NCBI RefSeq assembly: GCF_004005845.1 | Contig: NZ_SADE01000002.1 | Coordinates: forward strand, 1,116,421-1,180,420 | Direction: 5' to 3' | Length of the DNA stretch: 64,000 bases | Source: Hwanghaeella grinnelliae | GTDB lineage: Bacteria; Pseudomonadota; Alphaproteobacteria; UBA8366; Aestuariispiraceae | Part shown: piece by piece, positions 20,303-29,879 of the stretch | Layout: the number at the start of each line of letters is the position of its first letter | Numbering within the stretch: position 1 is the stretch's first letter | Notes under the pieces: model-generated | The model's database searches: none | What the model was told of the DNA's origin: nothing | What the model saw: only the letters and a program-made list of their open reading frames with translations | Program-made: the position numbers and the translations under genes

Positions 20303-21490
20303 TCAAGTGACTGGCTGGGCCCGTTCGTCCCGGACGGTCCGGCCCGTGCCCGGGCCGTCGGCCAGCAACGCCAAATCGTCCCGGTGGATCAGGGCCGAGC
20401 GGCCCTCGAACCCCAAAATATCGGCGATCTCTTTTGATTGCCTGCCGACAATCTTGGCCGCGTCATCGCGGGAATAGGCGGCAAGGCCGATGGCAAGGCG
20501 GTTCCCGTCCAGGCCGGTGACGCTGACTGGGTCGCCACGCTCGAATTCTCCCTCGACCCTGACCACACCGGCGGGCAGCAAACTCTTGCCGTTGGCCAGC
20601 GCGGTGGCCGCACCCTTGTCCACGACAACGATGCCGCTGGCGTTCAACTGGCCGGCGATCCAACGCTTCCGCGCGGCAACCGGCTTTTCCGGCGCGGTGA
20701 AGACTGTGCAGCGCGCGCCATCAGCCAATGCTTGCAATGGATGCGGGTCGTTGCCGCGGGCGATGATCATCCGGCAGCCGCCGCCAAGCGCGATCTTTGC
20801 CGCCTCCAGTTTTGTGACCATGCCGCCGGTTGAAAGCCCGCCGCGTTCGGCGGAAACGGCGACATCGCCGGCCATGGCCAAGATCTCCGGCGACAGGTGA
20901 TCGACCACGGGCAGATGTTCCGCCCCTGCGGTGCTGCGCGGGTCGGCGGTATAGAGCCCGTCGATATCGCTCAATAGAATAAGCGTATCGGCACTGACCA
21001 TGGTGGAGACGCGGGCGGCCAGCCGGTCATTGTCGCCATAGCGGATTTCCTGGGTGGCGACCGTGTCGTTCTCATTGATGACCGGAACCGCGCCCAGGCT
21101 GAGCAATTGCAGAATGGTCGCGCGCGCATTCAAATGGCGGCGGCGTTCCTCGGTGTCGCCCGGCGTCAGCAAAATTTGGGCGGCGGTGAACCCTTCAGCG
21201 GCCAAACTCTCCTGATAAGCATGCGCCAGGGTGATCTGACCGGTGGCCGCGGCGGCCTGTTTTTCCTCAAGCTTCAGGCTGCGGTTCTGCAGGCCTAGAT
21301 GACGGCGGCCTGCGGCGATCGACCCGGACGAGACGATCAGAACCTGCGCGCCCCGGGCCCGCAGCATGGCGACGTCCTTCGACAAGGCGGCCAGCCAGTC
21401 GCGCCGGACGGCGCCGGTGGACTGGTCCACCAACAGGGCGGAGCCGATCTTGACGACGACGCGCTTGCTGCCCTGGAATATCTTACTCAT
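20303..21490 (-). CDS. proB: Glutamate 5-kinase with C-terminal PUA domain
   Basis: ProB phosphorylates the gamma-carboxyl of glutamate, the committed and proline-inhibited step. The amino-acid-kinase fold covers about residues 8-260: KRVVVKIGSALLVDQ, VLIVSSGSIAAGRRHLG, VPVINENDTVATQEI, GDNDRLAARV and SDIDGLYTADPR. A PUA domain covers about 285-370. The length of 395 includes a short tail. It starts 23 bases after the obgE stop. Confidence 0.97.
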   Translation of the reverse strand: MSKIFQGSKRVVVKIGSALLVDQSTGAVRRDWLAALSKDVAMLRARGAQVLIVSSGSIAAGRRHLGLQNRSLKLEEKQAAAATGQITLAHAYQESLAAEGFTAAQILLTPGDTEERRRHLNARATILQLLSLGAVPVINENDTVATQEIRYGDNDRLAARVSTMVSADTLILLSDIDGLYTADPRSTAGAEHLPVVDHLSPEILAMAGDVAVSAERGGLSTGGMVTKLEAAKIALGGGCRMIIARGNDPHPLQALADGARCTVFTAPEKPVAARKRWIAGQLNASGIVVVDKGAATALANGKSLLPAGVVRVEGEFERGDPVSVTGLDGNRLAIGLAAYSRDDAAKIVGRQSKEIADILGFEGRSALIHRDDLALLADGPGTGRTVRDERAQPVT

Positions 21491-21513
21491 CGGAAGACGG
21501 TGCTCATAGTGTG

Positions 21514-22734
<1,221 letters not shown>

Positions 22735-22759
22735 TCAAACTTATCCGCGGGAGCGGCCG

Positions 22760-23026
22760 TTATTCGGCAGCCTCCGGCAGCGGCAAAACAGAGACCGTCG
22801 TACGGTCACGCGTCTTCTTGTACCCGACATGACCGGGAATCAGCGCGAACAGCGTGTGGTCCTTGCCCATGCCGACATTGTTGCCGGGGTGCCACTTGGT
22901 ACCGCGCTGACGGATGATGATGTTGCCAGCCTTGACCTCTTCGCCACCGTACTTTTTGACGCCGAGGCGGCGGCCTTCGGAGTCGCGGCCGTTACGTGAA
23001 CTACCGCCGGCTTTTTTATGCGCCAT
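22760..23026 (-). CDS. rpmA: 50S ribosomal protein L27
   Basis: 88 residues beginning [20 protein letters not shown], the invariant L27 N-terminus that reaches the peptidyl-transferase centre, followed by [20 protein letters not shown] and DHTLFAL. A clear AGGAG site precedes the ATG. It is paired with rplU as in nearly all bacteria. Confidence 0.98.
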   Translation of the reverse strand: MAHKKAGGSSRNGRDSEGRRLGVKKYGGEEVKAGNIIIRQRGTKWHPGNNVGMGKDHTLFALIPGHVGYKKTRDRTTVSVLPLPEAAE

Positions 23027-23107
23027 AACTCAATCTCCTTAACCTTTCGGGCCTGCATCCCTGCTTGGCCCGCGCCCCTCACGTGTTCCGCACGGGGCGT
23101 TGAAATC

Positions 23108-23512
23108 TTATTCCGCTGCGGCTTCGCCTGCAGCTTCTTCCTTCTTCTTGGCGCTCGCCTTCTTAGCCGTGGCTTTCTTGGCGGCGGCCTTCTTGGCGCC
23201 AGAGGCCTTGATGTCCGTGATCTTCAGGACAGTCAGGTGCTGGCGGTGGCCGTTCTTGCGGCGATAGTTCTGCCGGCGCTTCTTCTTGAAGACGATGATC
23301 TTGTCGGCACGCATCTGGTCGACAACTTCGGCTTCCACGGCGGCGCCTTCGATCAGCGGCGCGCCGACGGTCTTCGTACCGCCGTCATCGATCATCAGAA
23401 CGTCGCTCAACGCGACCTTTTCACCCGGCTCGGCGGTCAGTTTCTCGACACGAATGACATCGTCTTTCGCGACGCGATACTGCTTGCCGCCCGTCTTAAC
23501 GACTGCAAACAT
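23108..23512 (-). CDS. rplU: 50S ribosomal protein L21
   Basis: The start is set at 23512 so the protein begins [20 protein letters not shown], the universal L21 N-terminus; an in-frame upstream extension of 49 residues is not ribosomal in character. The core has [20 protein letters not shown] near residue 75. The C-terminus is extended by about 30 residues of Ala/Lys-rich sequence ending [13 protein letters not shown], a feature of many alphaproteobacterial L21 proteins. Confidence 0.97.
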   Translation of the reverse strand: MFAVVKTGGKQYRVAKDDVIRVEKLTAEPGEKVALSDVLMIDDGGTKTVGAPLIEGAAVEAEVVDQMRADKIIVFKKKRRQNYRRKNGHRQHLTVLKITDIKASGAKKAAAKKATAKKASAKKKEEAAGEAAAE

Positions 23513-23808
23513 GATACCCTCATCACTTGTTCCGCGCTTTACGGCGCCGGCGTCGCAAGACGGGAACCCTTCCCGCAAGCATTCGCCGAACTTTCCTCTA
23601 CGGTCCAGGTATCCCTGGACAAAAGCCTCAAGCAGCGCATTCATATTGCCGCGAAACACCTACGCTCCGCGGACCGGCGCGCACTATACGCAGCGGGCGG
23701 GCGAAGTCAACGCCCGGAATGGCGGAAATGTGGGGCTTAGCGCGCGATTCGACAAGGCCGCGGAAAAGGACGGCCGGATTAAACCCAGTTTACCCTGAGG
23801 GAGGGGAT
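23513..23808. other. Divergent intergenic region upstream of rplU
   Basis: About 300 bases between the rplU start and the divergent hydratase gene. Frames running through it are extensions of the neighbours and do not look coding. It should contain the rplU promoter and leader and the promoter for the 23809 gene, whose ribosome-binding site GAGGGAGGGG is evident at 23797-23806. I see no recognisable riboswitch or L21-binding leader. Confidence 0.45.
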
Positions 23809-24612
23809 ATGAGTACAGACCTGGAAGCGCAAATTCAAAGCGCGGCAAAACGCCTTTTCGACGGTCATAAGGCAGGGGCGGCTTATGTATCCGTGGCGCA
23901 AACCGACGGTATTGCCGGCATTGCGCAGGGATATGACGTTCAGGACCGGCTGGTCGAAATGCTGTTGCGCGACACAGGCGCTTCCGTCGCCGGATATAAA
24001 ATTGCGCTCACCTCAAAGCCGATGCAGGAAATGGTCGGGGTCGATCATCCCGTGGCCGGCGTTGTCCTGGACCGGGTCGTCTTTTCCTCGGGGACGACGG
24101 TGAAACTCAGCGATTATCAGCATATGGGGGTCGAATTCGAGCTGGCCGTGCGCTTGGGCCGGGATATGCCGGCAAAGGCGTCGCCCTATACACGGGCCGA
24201 AACCGCAGAGCTTGTCGATGCCTGTGCCCCTGCTTTCGAACTGGTCGATGACCGGAACGCTGACTACACGTCCCTGGAAGGCGTTGGACTGGCGGCCGAC
24301 AATGCCTGGAATGGTGGGGTCGTTGTCGGGGACTTCTCCGTAGCCTGGCGCGATTTGGACCTGACGGCGGTGCCGGCCCATCTGGAATGGAGCGGGGCGG
24401 AAGATGCCGCCGCCACGACGGGGGAGGCGATGGGCCACCCCTTCGAAGCGGTCGCCTGGATCGCCAACCATCTGAACGCGCGCGGGCAAATGCTGAAGGC
24501 CGGTGAATTCGTCATGACCGGCAGCACGATGAAGACGCGTTTCCCGACAGGCGGCGAACGGATCCGGTATACATTGGAGGGCATGGGCGCCGTTGCCGCG
24601 GAGATCGTCTGA
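23809..24612 (+). CDS. 2-keto-4-pentenoate hydratase/MhpD-like protein (FAH superfamily)
   Basis: 267 residues from the ATG at 23809. The motifs GYKIALTSKPMQEMVGVDHP, GVEFELAVRLGRDMP, PAFELVDDRNADYTSLEGVG and AADNAWNGGVVVGD match the MhpD branch of the fumarylacetoacetate-hydrolase superfamily. The metal-binding Glu residues lie in the EFELAVRL block. Such enzymes hydrate 2-hydroxypenta-2,4-dienoates in aromatic catabolism or decarboxylate 4-oxalocrotonate. The next gene starts one base after the stop, so the pair is co-translated, but no other meta-pathway genes are nearby and the substrate is open. Confidence 0.85.
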   Translation: MSTDLEAQIQSAAKRLFDGHKAGAAYVSVAQTDGIAGIAQGYDVQDRLVEMLLRDTGASVAGYKIALTSKPMQEMVGVDHPVAGVVLDRVVFSSGTTVKLSDYQHMGVEFELAVRLGRDMPAKASPYTRAETAELVDACAPAFELVDDRNADYTSLEGVGLAADNAWNGGVVVGDFSVAWRDLDLTAVPAHLEWSGAEDAAATTGEAMGHPFEAVAWIANHLNARGQMLKAGEFVMTGSTMKTRFPTGGERIRYTLEGMGAVAAEIV

Positions 24613-24613
24613 C

Positions 24614-25600
24614 ATGACGAAGATCTTGTTGACCCATACGCCGCAAATGCGGCGCGGTTACTATGGCGACCGCGCGGTGGCGGCGCTCGAAAAACTTGGC
24701 GACGTGTCCCTGCACGAGGGAGAGGAAGCCTTGGACCCGGCGGCGCTGGTTGCGGCGGCAGAGGGGGTGGAGATCATCGTCTCCGACCGGATGACGGCGG
24801 CGCCGGCGGCGGTGTTCGATGCGCTTCCCTCCCTGAAGGCTTTCTTGCGCTGCGCAGTGGATATTCGAAACATCGATGTCGCGGCGGCGTCCCGGGCTGG
24901 TGTGCTGATCACCCATGCGACGCCCGGTTTTGCCCCGGCGGTCAGCGAATTGGCCATCGGCTTCATGGTGGATCTGGCGCGCGGTGTGTCCCGGCTGTCT
25001 TCGACCTATCGTCCCGGTATGTCGGACGAATTAGGGATGGGGCGGCAGCTGTCGGGCAGCGTTGCGGGCATCATCGGGTATGGGGCGATCGCCCGGCATC
25101 TGGCCCCGATCCTGGCGGCAATGGGGATGGAGGTTCTGATTTCCGATCCCTACGCCTCGGTCGAGGATGCGCGGTTCAAGCAGGTTTCCCTGGAAGACCT
25201 TCTGGGGAAATCGGATTTCGTCATCTGCCTCGCCGTCGCGACGGAGGAGACGGAAAATCTGATGGATGAGGCAGCCTTCGCGCGGATGAAGAACCATGCC
25301 TTTTTCATCAACCTGTCGCGCGGCAATCTGGTCGATGAAGCAGCCTTGCATACGGCCCTGATCGGCAATGTCATTGCCGGCGCCGCGATGGATGTGGGAC
25401 GCGCGCCGGATCAAATGCCCAGCCCCGATCTCGCCGCCTTGCCGAACGTCATCGCGACCCCGCATATCGGCGGATTGGTGCCCGAGGCGATCGAGCATCA
25501 GGCCTTCGACACCGTTGCCCAGGTCACAGCGCTGGTCGCGGGGGAGGTCCCGCCGCACGCGGTCAATGCGGACAGTTGGACGCGGCGGACTGGGCCGTAG
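24614..25600 (+). CDS. D-isomer-specific 2-hydroxyacid dehydrogenase family protein
   Basis: 328 residues from the ATG at 24614. It has the NAD(P) domain with SVAGIIGYGAIARHLAPILA, the substrate-binding Arg in FFINLSRGNLVDE and the catalytic His in VIATPHIGG. In place of the usual DVFxxEP, where a conserved Glu pairs with the His, it reads DVGRAPDQMP, so the catalytic Glu appears replaced. This may mark a subfamily or altered activity. Coupled to the hydratase upstream, it may reduce or oxidise a 2-oxo acid from the same pathway. Confidence 0.85.
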   Translation: MTKILLTHTPQMRRGYYGDRAVAALEKLGDVSLHEGEEALDPAALVAAAEGVEIIVSDRMTAAPAAVFDALPSLKAFLRCAVDIRNIDVAAASRAGVLITHATPGFAPAVSELAIGFMVDLARGVSRLSSTYRPGMSDELGMGRQLSGSVAGIIGYGAIARHLAPILAAMGMEVLISDPYASVEDARFKQVSLEDLLGKSDFVICLAVATEETENLMDEAAFARMKNHAFFINLSRGNLVDEAALHTALIGNVIAGAAMDVGRAPDQMPSPDLAALPNVIATPHIGGLVPEAIEHQAFDTVAQVTALVAGEVPPHAVNADSWTRRTGP

Positions 25601-25681
25601 GCCTGATCCCCATTCAGCTTCGTTTCATCTTCAGCCTCTACATGACGGATCATTCGCAAACGATTCCAGAGGCCGAGAACG

Positions 25682-26374
25682 ATGACGAATTCCGCGACAA
25701 TCTCCCCGATTGAGCCGCTGTGCGCGGAGAGAAGTCTAGTCCTTACCGCGCCCGAACCTTCGGGGCCGTCCGGTCTTTCCCGGCTGCAGAAAACACGAAA
25801 GCGCATGTTGTTTCTGGTGGCCGGGTTTCTTGTGCCGCAAGCAGGGCTTATTGCTCCGCTCTGGACGGAATCGGGCGGCATGCTTCGGCTGGACCAGTTG
25901 GGTGCCCTCATTCTGTTCGGCGCCATTCTGGGACGATGCTGGTGCACGCTCTATATCTCCGCCCATAAGAAGCAGAGTTTGGTCACGGCTGGGCCGTACA
26001 GCCTGTGCCGAAACCCGCTCTACCTGTTCAGTTTTATGGCTGCCGGTGGGGTGGGACTGATGTCGGGCAGCGTTGTGATCGGTACGATCTATAGTCTCGC
26101 GACCATCGCATTGTTTCGCGGCGTTGTCCGGCAGGAAGAACGGCATCTGGCGGACTATTTCGAGGATGCCTATCGGGCTTATTGCCGGGATACACCTCGC
26201 TGGATCCCAAATTTTGGTATTTGGCGCGACGACAGGAAATTGGTCACCCGGCCCAGTCTGTTGCTGATCACCCTTCGGGACGGGCTGTGCCTGTTCGCGT
26301 TCTGGCCGTTCTTCCGCTTGATGGAACTTGCCCGGGAAATCGGTTTGGCGCCGACGCTTCTGATCTTGCCCTGA
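25682..26374 (+). CDS. Membrane protein of the isoprenylcysteine carboxyl methyltransferase-like family
   Basis: 230 residues with about five hydrophobic segments (for example MLFLVAGFLVPQAGLIAPLW and LGALILFGAILGRCWCTLYI). The conserved SAM-methyltransferase signature has GPYSLCRNPLYLFSFM followed by RQEERHLADYFEDAYRAYCR and PRWIP, as in the ICMT/phospholipid methyltransferase superfamily. Prokaryotic substrates are mostly unknown. It ends 14 bases before the stop of the convergent sensor-kinase gene. Confidence 0.85.
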   Translation: MTNSATISPIEPLCAERSLVLTAPEPSGPSGLSRLQKTRKRMLFLVAGFLVPQAGLIAPLWTESGGMLRLDQLGALILFGAILGRCWCTLYISAHKKQSLVTAGPYSLCRNPLYLFSFMAAGGVGLMSGSVVIGTIYSLATIALFRGVVRQEERHLADYFEDAYRAYCRDTPRWIPNFGIWRDDRKLVTRPSLLLITLRDGLCLFAFWPFFRLMELAREIGLAPTLLILP

Positions 26375-26387
26375 CGTGGGCGGATCG

Positions 26388-27815
26388 TCAGATGAGCAGT
26401 TCCAGGCGCAGGCCGCCCAAACGCCCCGGCGGCAAACGGCGTAGGGTCATGCCAAGTCGGTCGCAAAGCGTGCTGGTGATCGTCAGGCCCAGTCCGGCGC
26501 CGGGTTCCTCGCTTTGGCCCAATCGCACGAACTTCTCAAACACGCGTCCGTATTCTTCATCCGACAGGCCCGGGCCGTCGTCCTCAACGATGATGCTTGT
26601 CCTGCCGCTTTGCGACCCGACAGAGATGGAGACGCGGCCCGGTCGGTCGGCATACTTCACGGCATTGTCGATCAGGTTGCGCAGCACGATGGAGAGAAGG
26701 TCCGGTTCGGATCGGATTGTGGCGTTCGATGGCGCGTCCAGAATCAGCTCCACTTTCCGACTGTCGGCTTTGTGGATCAAGTCGGCGACGACCTGTTGCA
26801 GGATCGCGGAAAGGTCGACCTGCTTGAAGCTGGCGGCTTCCACCGCGATGGATTGGGAACGGCTGTGATCCAGTAATTGTGAGATCAACCGGGCGCCCCG
26901 CCGGGTTGCCTGCAACAGGTGTTCTTTCCGTTCGGCCAATTGATCTGGCGGTGCGTTGAGGTCGATGGCCTCGACCTGGGACTGAATTGCGGTCAAGGGG
27001 GTCCGCAATTCATGGGCCGCGTTCGATACGAAGTCCCGCTCCTGGTCCAGCAAGGTCGTCAGCCTGCCAAGATGGCTGTTCATCGCTTTGGTGATCGAGT
27101 CGAGCTCTGCCGGCAGGTCGGTGTCGTCGAGGGGAGAAAGGTCCGTGGCCTCCCGCCGCCGCAATTGATCCGCGAACCTTTCCAGAGGCAATAGGCCAGA
27201 CCGAAGGCTGAAGAATATCGCGACAACAATCATTACCGTCGCGAGCAAAAAATGAACCGCTGTAACTCCCGAAATTTGAAGGGCCGACTTCCATGTTTCG
27301 GTCTCGTCGAAGCCGATCACCACCCGCGCCCCGGTGTCGTCATCCGTGACGGAAAAGACCTCCCACCGCTGGTCGGCCAGTTCAATATGTCCGCTTGTGG
27401 GAATGGCGACCAGCTCTGCTTTGTCCGCCACCACCGACGAATACATCAGCCGACCGTTGCGCGTTATGACCATAAGATAGTCGTCAAAGTCTTCCGCGTA
27501 TTCGTAATCTTCGTCGAATTCAGGAAATCCAAAGAATTCCAGGTTCGGCTGATTGGAGACGATGCCGAGAATGATCGGGGCGGTATTCGCGATGCGGCTC
27601 CTGAGTGATTCCTCGAACTCGTCGGTGGCGCCGTAAACGATCACCCCAAGCGCCAGTATCCAGGTGCCGGTTAGGACCCAGGCAAGCCGCTTGATGAGCA
27701 GAGAACGGATCGACGGACACCGCGGTTCACCGATCCAGCAGCGCTTCCGGTCATTCTCACGCGGGCTGTTCTGCTTCAAATCACCCTGCTTCAGATTAGA
27801 ATCACTCTGCGGCAT
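26388..27815 (-). CDS. Two-component sensor histidine kinase (QseC/PmrB-like)
   Basis: 475 residues from the ATG at 27815, overlapping the response-regulator stop by 14 bases. Two membrane segments (about 44-62 and 181-203) flank a periplasmic sensor of about 120 residues that contains a strongly acidic stretch at about residues 99-113 (EFDEDYEYAEDFDDY). HAMP-like region, then HisKA with His268 in NAAHELRTPLTAIQ, and HATPase motifs NLIDNAVKYA, DDGPGLSDEEYGRVFEKF and GAGLGLTI. The acidic patch recalls cation-sensing kinases such as PmrB; this is inference. The likely target is the divergent mipA-like gene. Confidence 0.93.
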   Translation of the reverse strand: MPQSDSNLKQGDLKQNSPRENDRKRCWIGEPRCPSIRSLLIKRLAWVLTGTWILALGVIVYGATDEFEESLRSRIANTAPIILGIVSNQPNLEFFGFPEFDEDYEYAEDFDDYLMVITRNGRLMYSSVVADKAELVAIPTSGHIELADQRWEVFSVTDDDTGARVVIGFDETETWKSALQISGVTAVHFLLATVMIVVAIFFSLRSGLLPLERFADQLRRREATDLSPLDDTDLPAELDSITKAMNSHLGRLTTLLDQERDFVSNAAHELRTPLTAIQSQVEAIDLNAPPDQLAERKEHLLQATRRGARLISQLLDHSRSQSIAVEAASFKQVDLSAILQQVVADLIHKADSRKVELILDAPSNATIRSEPDLLSIVLRNLIDNAVKYADRPGRVSISVGSQSGRTSIIVEDDGPGLSDEEYGRVFEKFVRLGQSEEPGAGLGLTITSTLCDRLGMTLRRLPPGRLGGLRLELLI

Positions 27816-28482
27816 CGCTCTCCGTTTTGGGAACCATGTAACCGACCCCCCTAATGGTTCTGATGATATTCGCCCCCAACTTACGGCGGATCTGTGAGAC
27901 GAAGGCCTCAAGCGTGTTGCTTTCCGCATCGCCATCCCAACCGTAGAGCGATTCCTCCAGGAAGCGTCGCGTCACCACCCGCCCCTGACTCTCAACCAGG
28001 ATCTGCAACAAGTTGAATGCCTTCGGGGTAAGGGAGATGGTTCCTGACGGTCCTTCGACGGACATGCCGGCCGGATCAATCCGATAGCCGTGGCAGACCA
28101 GTTCGACGCGCCGTGCGGATTCGCCCCGGCGTGTCAGCGCCCGGCAGCGCGCGATCAGTTCTTCCATCGCGAAGGGTTTTACCAAATAGTCGTCGGCGCC
28201 CAGGTTCAGACCTTTGACCCGCTCGTCCAACTCGTACCGCGCGGTCAGGATCAGAATGGGGATGGCATTCTTCGCCTTGCGGACATCTTGCAGAAGGTCG
28301 AATCCGTTACGGCCGGGCAGGCCGATATCCAGGACGAGTATATCGAAGCTATTATCCGTCAATGCGTTTAGCAGGCCTTCGCCGTTGCGCATCCAATCGA
28401 CGGCAACGCCATGGCGCGGCAATGCGGATCGAATCGCATCGCCGATCAGCCCGTCATCCTCAACCAGCAATACCCGCATCAA
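27802..28482 (-). CDS. OmpR-family response regulator (QseB/PmrA-like)
   Basis: 226 residues: receiver domain with acidic pocket LVEDD (Asp9-Asp10), phospho-acceptor Asp52 in VLDIGLPGRNG and Lys102 in DYLVKPF, then an OmpR-type winged-helix domain (about 125-222, with SLTPKAFNLLQILVESQGRV and LEAFVSQIRRKLG). It overlaps the kinase gene by 14 bases and is divergent from the MipA/OmpV gene at 28650, with repeat motifs in the shared promoter region. Confidence 0.95.
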   Translation of the reverse strand: MMRVLLVEDDGLIGDAIRSALPRHGVAVDWMRNGEGLLNALTDNSFDILVLDIGLPGRNGFDLLQDVRKAKNAIPILILTARYELDERVKGLNLGADDYLVKPFAMEELIARCRALTRRGESARRVELVCHGYRIDPAGMSVEGPSGTISLTPKAFNLLQILVESQGRVVTRRFLEESLYGWDGDAESNTLEAFVSQIRRKLGANIIRTIRGVGYMVPKTESDAAE

Positions 28483-28533
28483 CTGTGTTCCCAGATTTCT
28501 CGCGCGTCCCGCCGGCGGAACAAGGCCGCCCGT

Positions 28534-28577
28534 ACCTGAACCGAACCTGAACGATGTTAGTAACAGGTGTTCAGGTT
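28534..28577. promoter_or_regulatory. Probable response-regulator binding region between the two-component genes and mipA-like gene
   Basis: ACCTGAAC occurs at 28534-28541 and 28545-28552, an 11-bp spaced direct repeat typical of OmpR-family dimer sites. The 9-mer AACCTGAAC (28544-28552) recurs inverted as GTTCAGGTT at 28569-28577. A CTTCAG follows shortly after. The region lies between the divergent regulator and outer-membrane-protein genes, so it could control both. No binding data. Confidence 0.6.
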
Positions 28578-28649
28578 GCCTTCAGCATAGGTCCGTAGAC
28601 ACCTCATTGGAATGTCGACACAGGCACAGTTTTATCAAGGGTGAACACA

Positions 28650-29459
28650 ATGACTTTTAAAGGTTTTCGGTCCGTATTCTTTCTCGCTGCTTTCGCGGCG
28701 ATGCTTCAAACCGGGGTGGCCGTCGCGCAGGACGCCGGTGATGACGCTGGAGATTGGCGGGTTGAAACGGGCGCGGGTGTCATTTTCTCGCCGGATTATG
28801 AAGGGTCGGACGATTATGAGGCGTCACCGGTTCCCGTGCTGGAGGTCAGCTGGAAGGATCGCATCGCGCTGACGACCAAGGGCGGCCCCGGTTTGATCGC
28901 GACGCCATTCCTGGGGGAGAATTACAGGATCGACACGGGCCTGCGGTATGACTTCGGACGAGACGAAGACGATAATGACGCGCTGCGGGGACTCGGCGAT
29001 CTGGATGTCGGCGCCGTCGGGGTCTTGAAGGCGTCCTATGAATTCGGACAGTTCGAGACGGGGGTGGAACTGGGCCACGACCTTGGCGGGGACCGGGACG
29101 GCACGACCGCCACTGTTGAATTCGGCATGACGCAGCCAATTCTTGACCGCCGGGCCTTCGTGGGACTGACCGCGGACGCGACCTGGGCCAGCGATGACTA
29201 TATGCAGAACACCTTCGGTATTTCCGCCACCCAGGCCGCTCGGTCCGGCGCGGGGCTTTCCGCTTTCGATGCGGAGGCCGGGTTCAAGGATGTGGGTCTA
29301 TCAGCGATGGTCGGTTATTCGGTGACGGAAAATGTCTCGGTCATCACGATGGCGAAGTATTCACGACTGCTGAACGATGCCGCCGACTCGCCGTTGGTGG
29401 ACCGGGAAGGGTCGGCCAATCAATTCCAACTGTTCCTCGGCGCTTCTTATCGCTGGTAG
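28650..29459 (+). CDS. MipA/OmpV family outer-membrane beta-barrel protein
   Basis: 269 residues from the ATG at 28650, chosen because AAGGG sits 8 bases upstream; a GTG at 28641 is also in frame. The signal peptide ends near GVAVAQDA. The mature part has alternating beta strands and the family blocks GAGVIFSPDYEGSDDYEASP (near the N-terminus), DTGLRYDFGRDEDDND and the C-terminal barrel ending QFQLFLGASYRW with terminal aromatic Trp. MipA/OmpV proteins are scaffolds or porin-like barrels often induced by PmrAB/QseBC-type systems, matching the divergent neighbours. Confidence 0.9.
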   Translation: MTFKGFRSVFFLAAFAAMLQTGVAVAQDAGDDAGDWRVETGAGVIFSPDYEGSDDYEASPVPVLEVSWKDRIALTTKGGPGLIATPFLGENYRIDTGLRYDFGRDEDDNDALRGLGDLDVGAVGVLKASYEFGQFETGVELGHDLGGDRDGTTATVEFGMTQPILDRRAFVGLTADATWASDDYMQNTFGISATQAARSGAGLSAFDAEAGFKDVGLSAMVGYSVTENVSVITMAKYSRLLNDAADSPLVDREGSANQFQLFLGASYRW

Positions 29460-29616
29460 GAAGCGGGGCCGGGCGCGGGCGGCCTCTTTATCGGCGCGGC
29501 ATGCAAGACAGGGCTTGCCGCGCCGGGCGGCTTTGGCTAGTTTCCGCGCGCCTTCGACCAAGGGGGCCAGACGCCGGACGATCCGAAAATGTGGACCCGC
29601 CCGGCCGACGCAAGAC

Positions 29617-29706
29617 GGAGAGGTGCCGGAGTGGTCGAACGGGGCGGTCTCGAAAACCGTTGTGCTAGCAATAGTACCCAGGGTTCGAATCCCTGTCTCT
29701 CCGCCA
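29617..29706 (+). tRNA. tRNA-Ser (anticodon CGA)
   Basis: A 90-base class II tRNA with encoded CCA. The acceptor stem GGAGAGG pairs with TCTCTCC (29696-29702), with discriminator G. The anticodon stem GCGGT/ACCGT closes the loop CTCGAAA, giving anticodon CGA, which reads UCG. A long variable arm (GTGCTAGCAATAGTAC) and a T arm with GGTTCGAATCC are clear. Its 3' end is the attachment site of the genomic island that follows, and the tRNA remains intact at this junction. Confidence 0.97.
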
Positions 29707-29708
29707 TT
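29693..29708. repeat. Attachment site copy at the tRNA end (attL)
   Basis: CTGTCTCTCCGCCATT, the last 14 bases of tRNA-Ser plus two more, is repeated exactly and in direct orientation at 45025-45040. This is the usual footprint of a tRNA-targeted tyrosine integrase. Confidence 0.92.
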
Positions 29709-29762
29709 ACGCGTCAATATTTCTATTAATTTCAATTAGATATTTTGTTTTAATGGTGATTG

Positions 29763-29782
29763 GTCCCCCAATCAGTCCCCCA
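29763..29782. other. Putative integrase arm sites, left end
   Basis: GTCCCCCA at 29763-29770 and again at 29775-29782, 12 bp apart start to start. The same pair with the same spacing lies inside the right end at 44898-44917. Likely arm-type binding sites. Confidence 0.6.
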
Positions 29783-29879
29783 GTCATGGCAATTGACCTG
29801 TTCCCGAATTATCTAAATTTCCGGTAGCTGAAACCGTCAGTGATAGGCTGGGGCGGCGAATCTAGCTAGGCAGGATGCC

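Noticed and set aside
23527-23808. N-terminal extension of the hydratase gene across the rplU promoter
   Set aside because: Composition is Arg/Pro-rich without family similarity, and the ATG at 23809 has a strong ribosome-binding site.
29361-29739. Open frames overlapping the tRNA-Ser gene on both strands
   Set aside because: They run through a clear tRNA and the mipA-like 3' end. No ribosome-binding site or protein-like sequence supports them.
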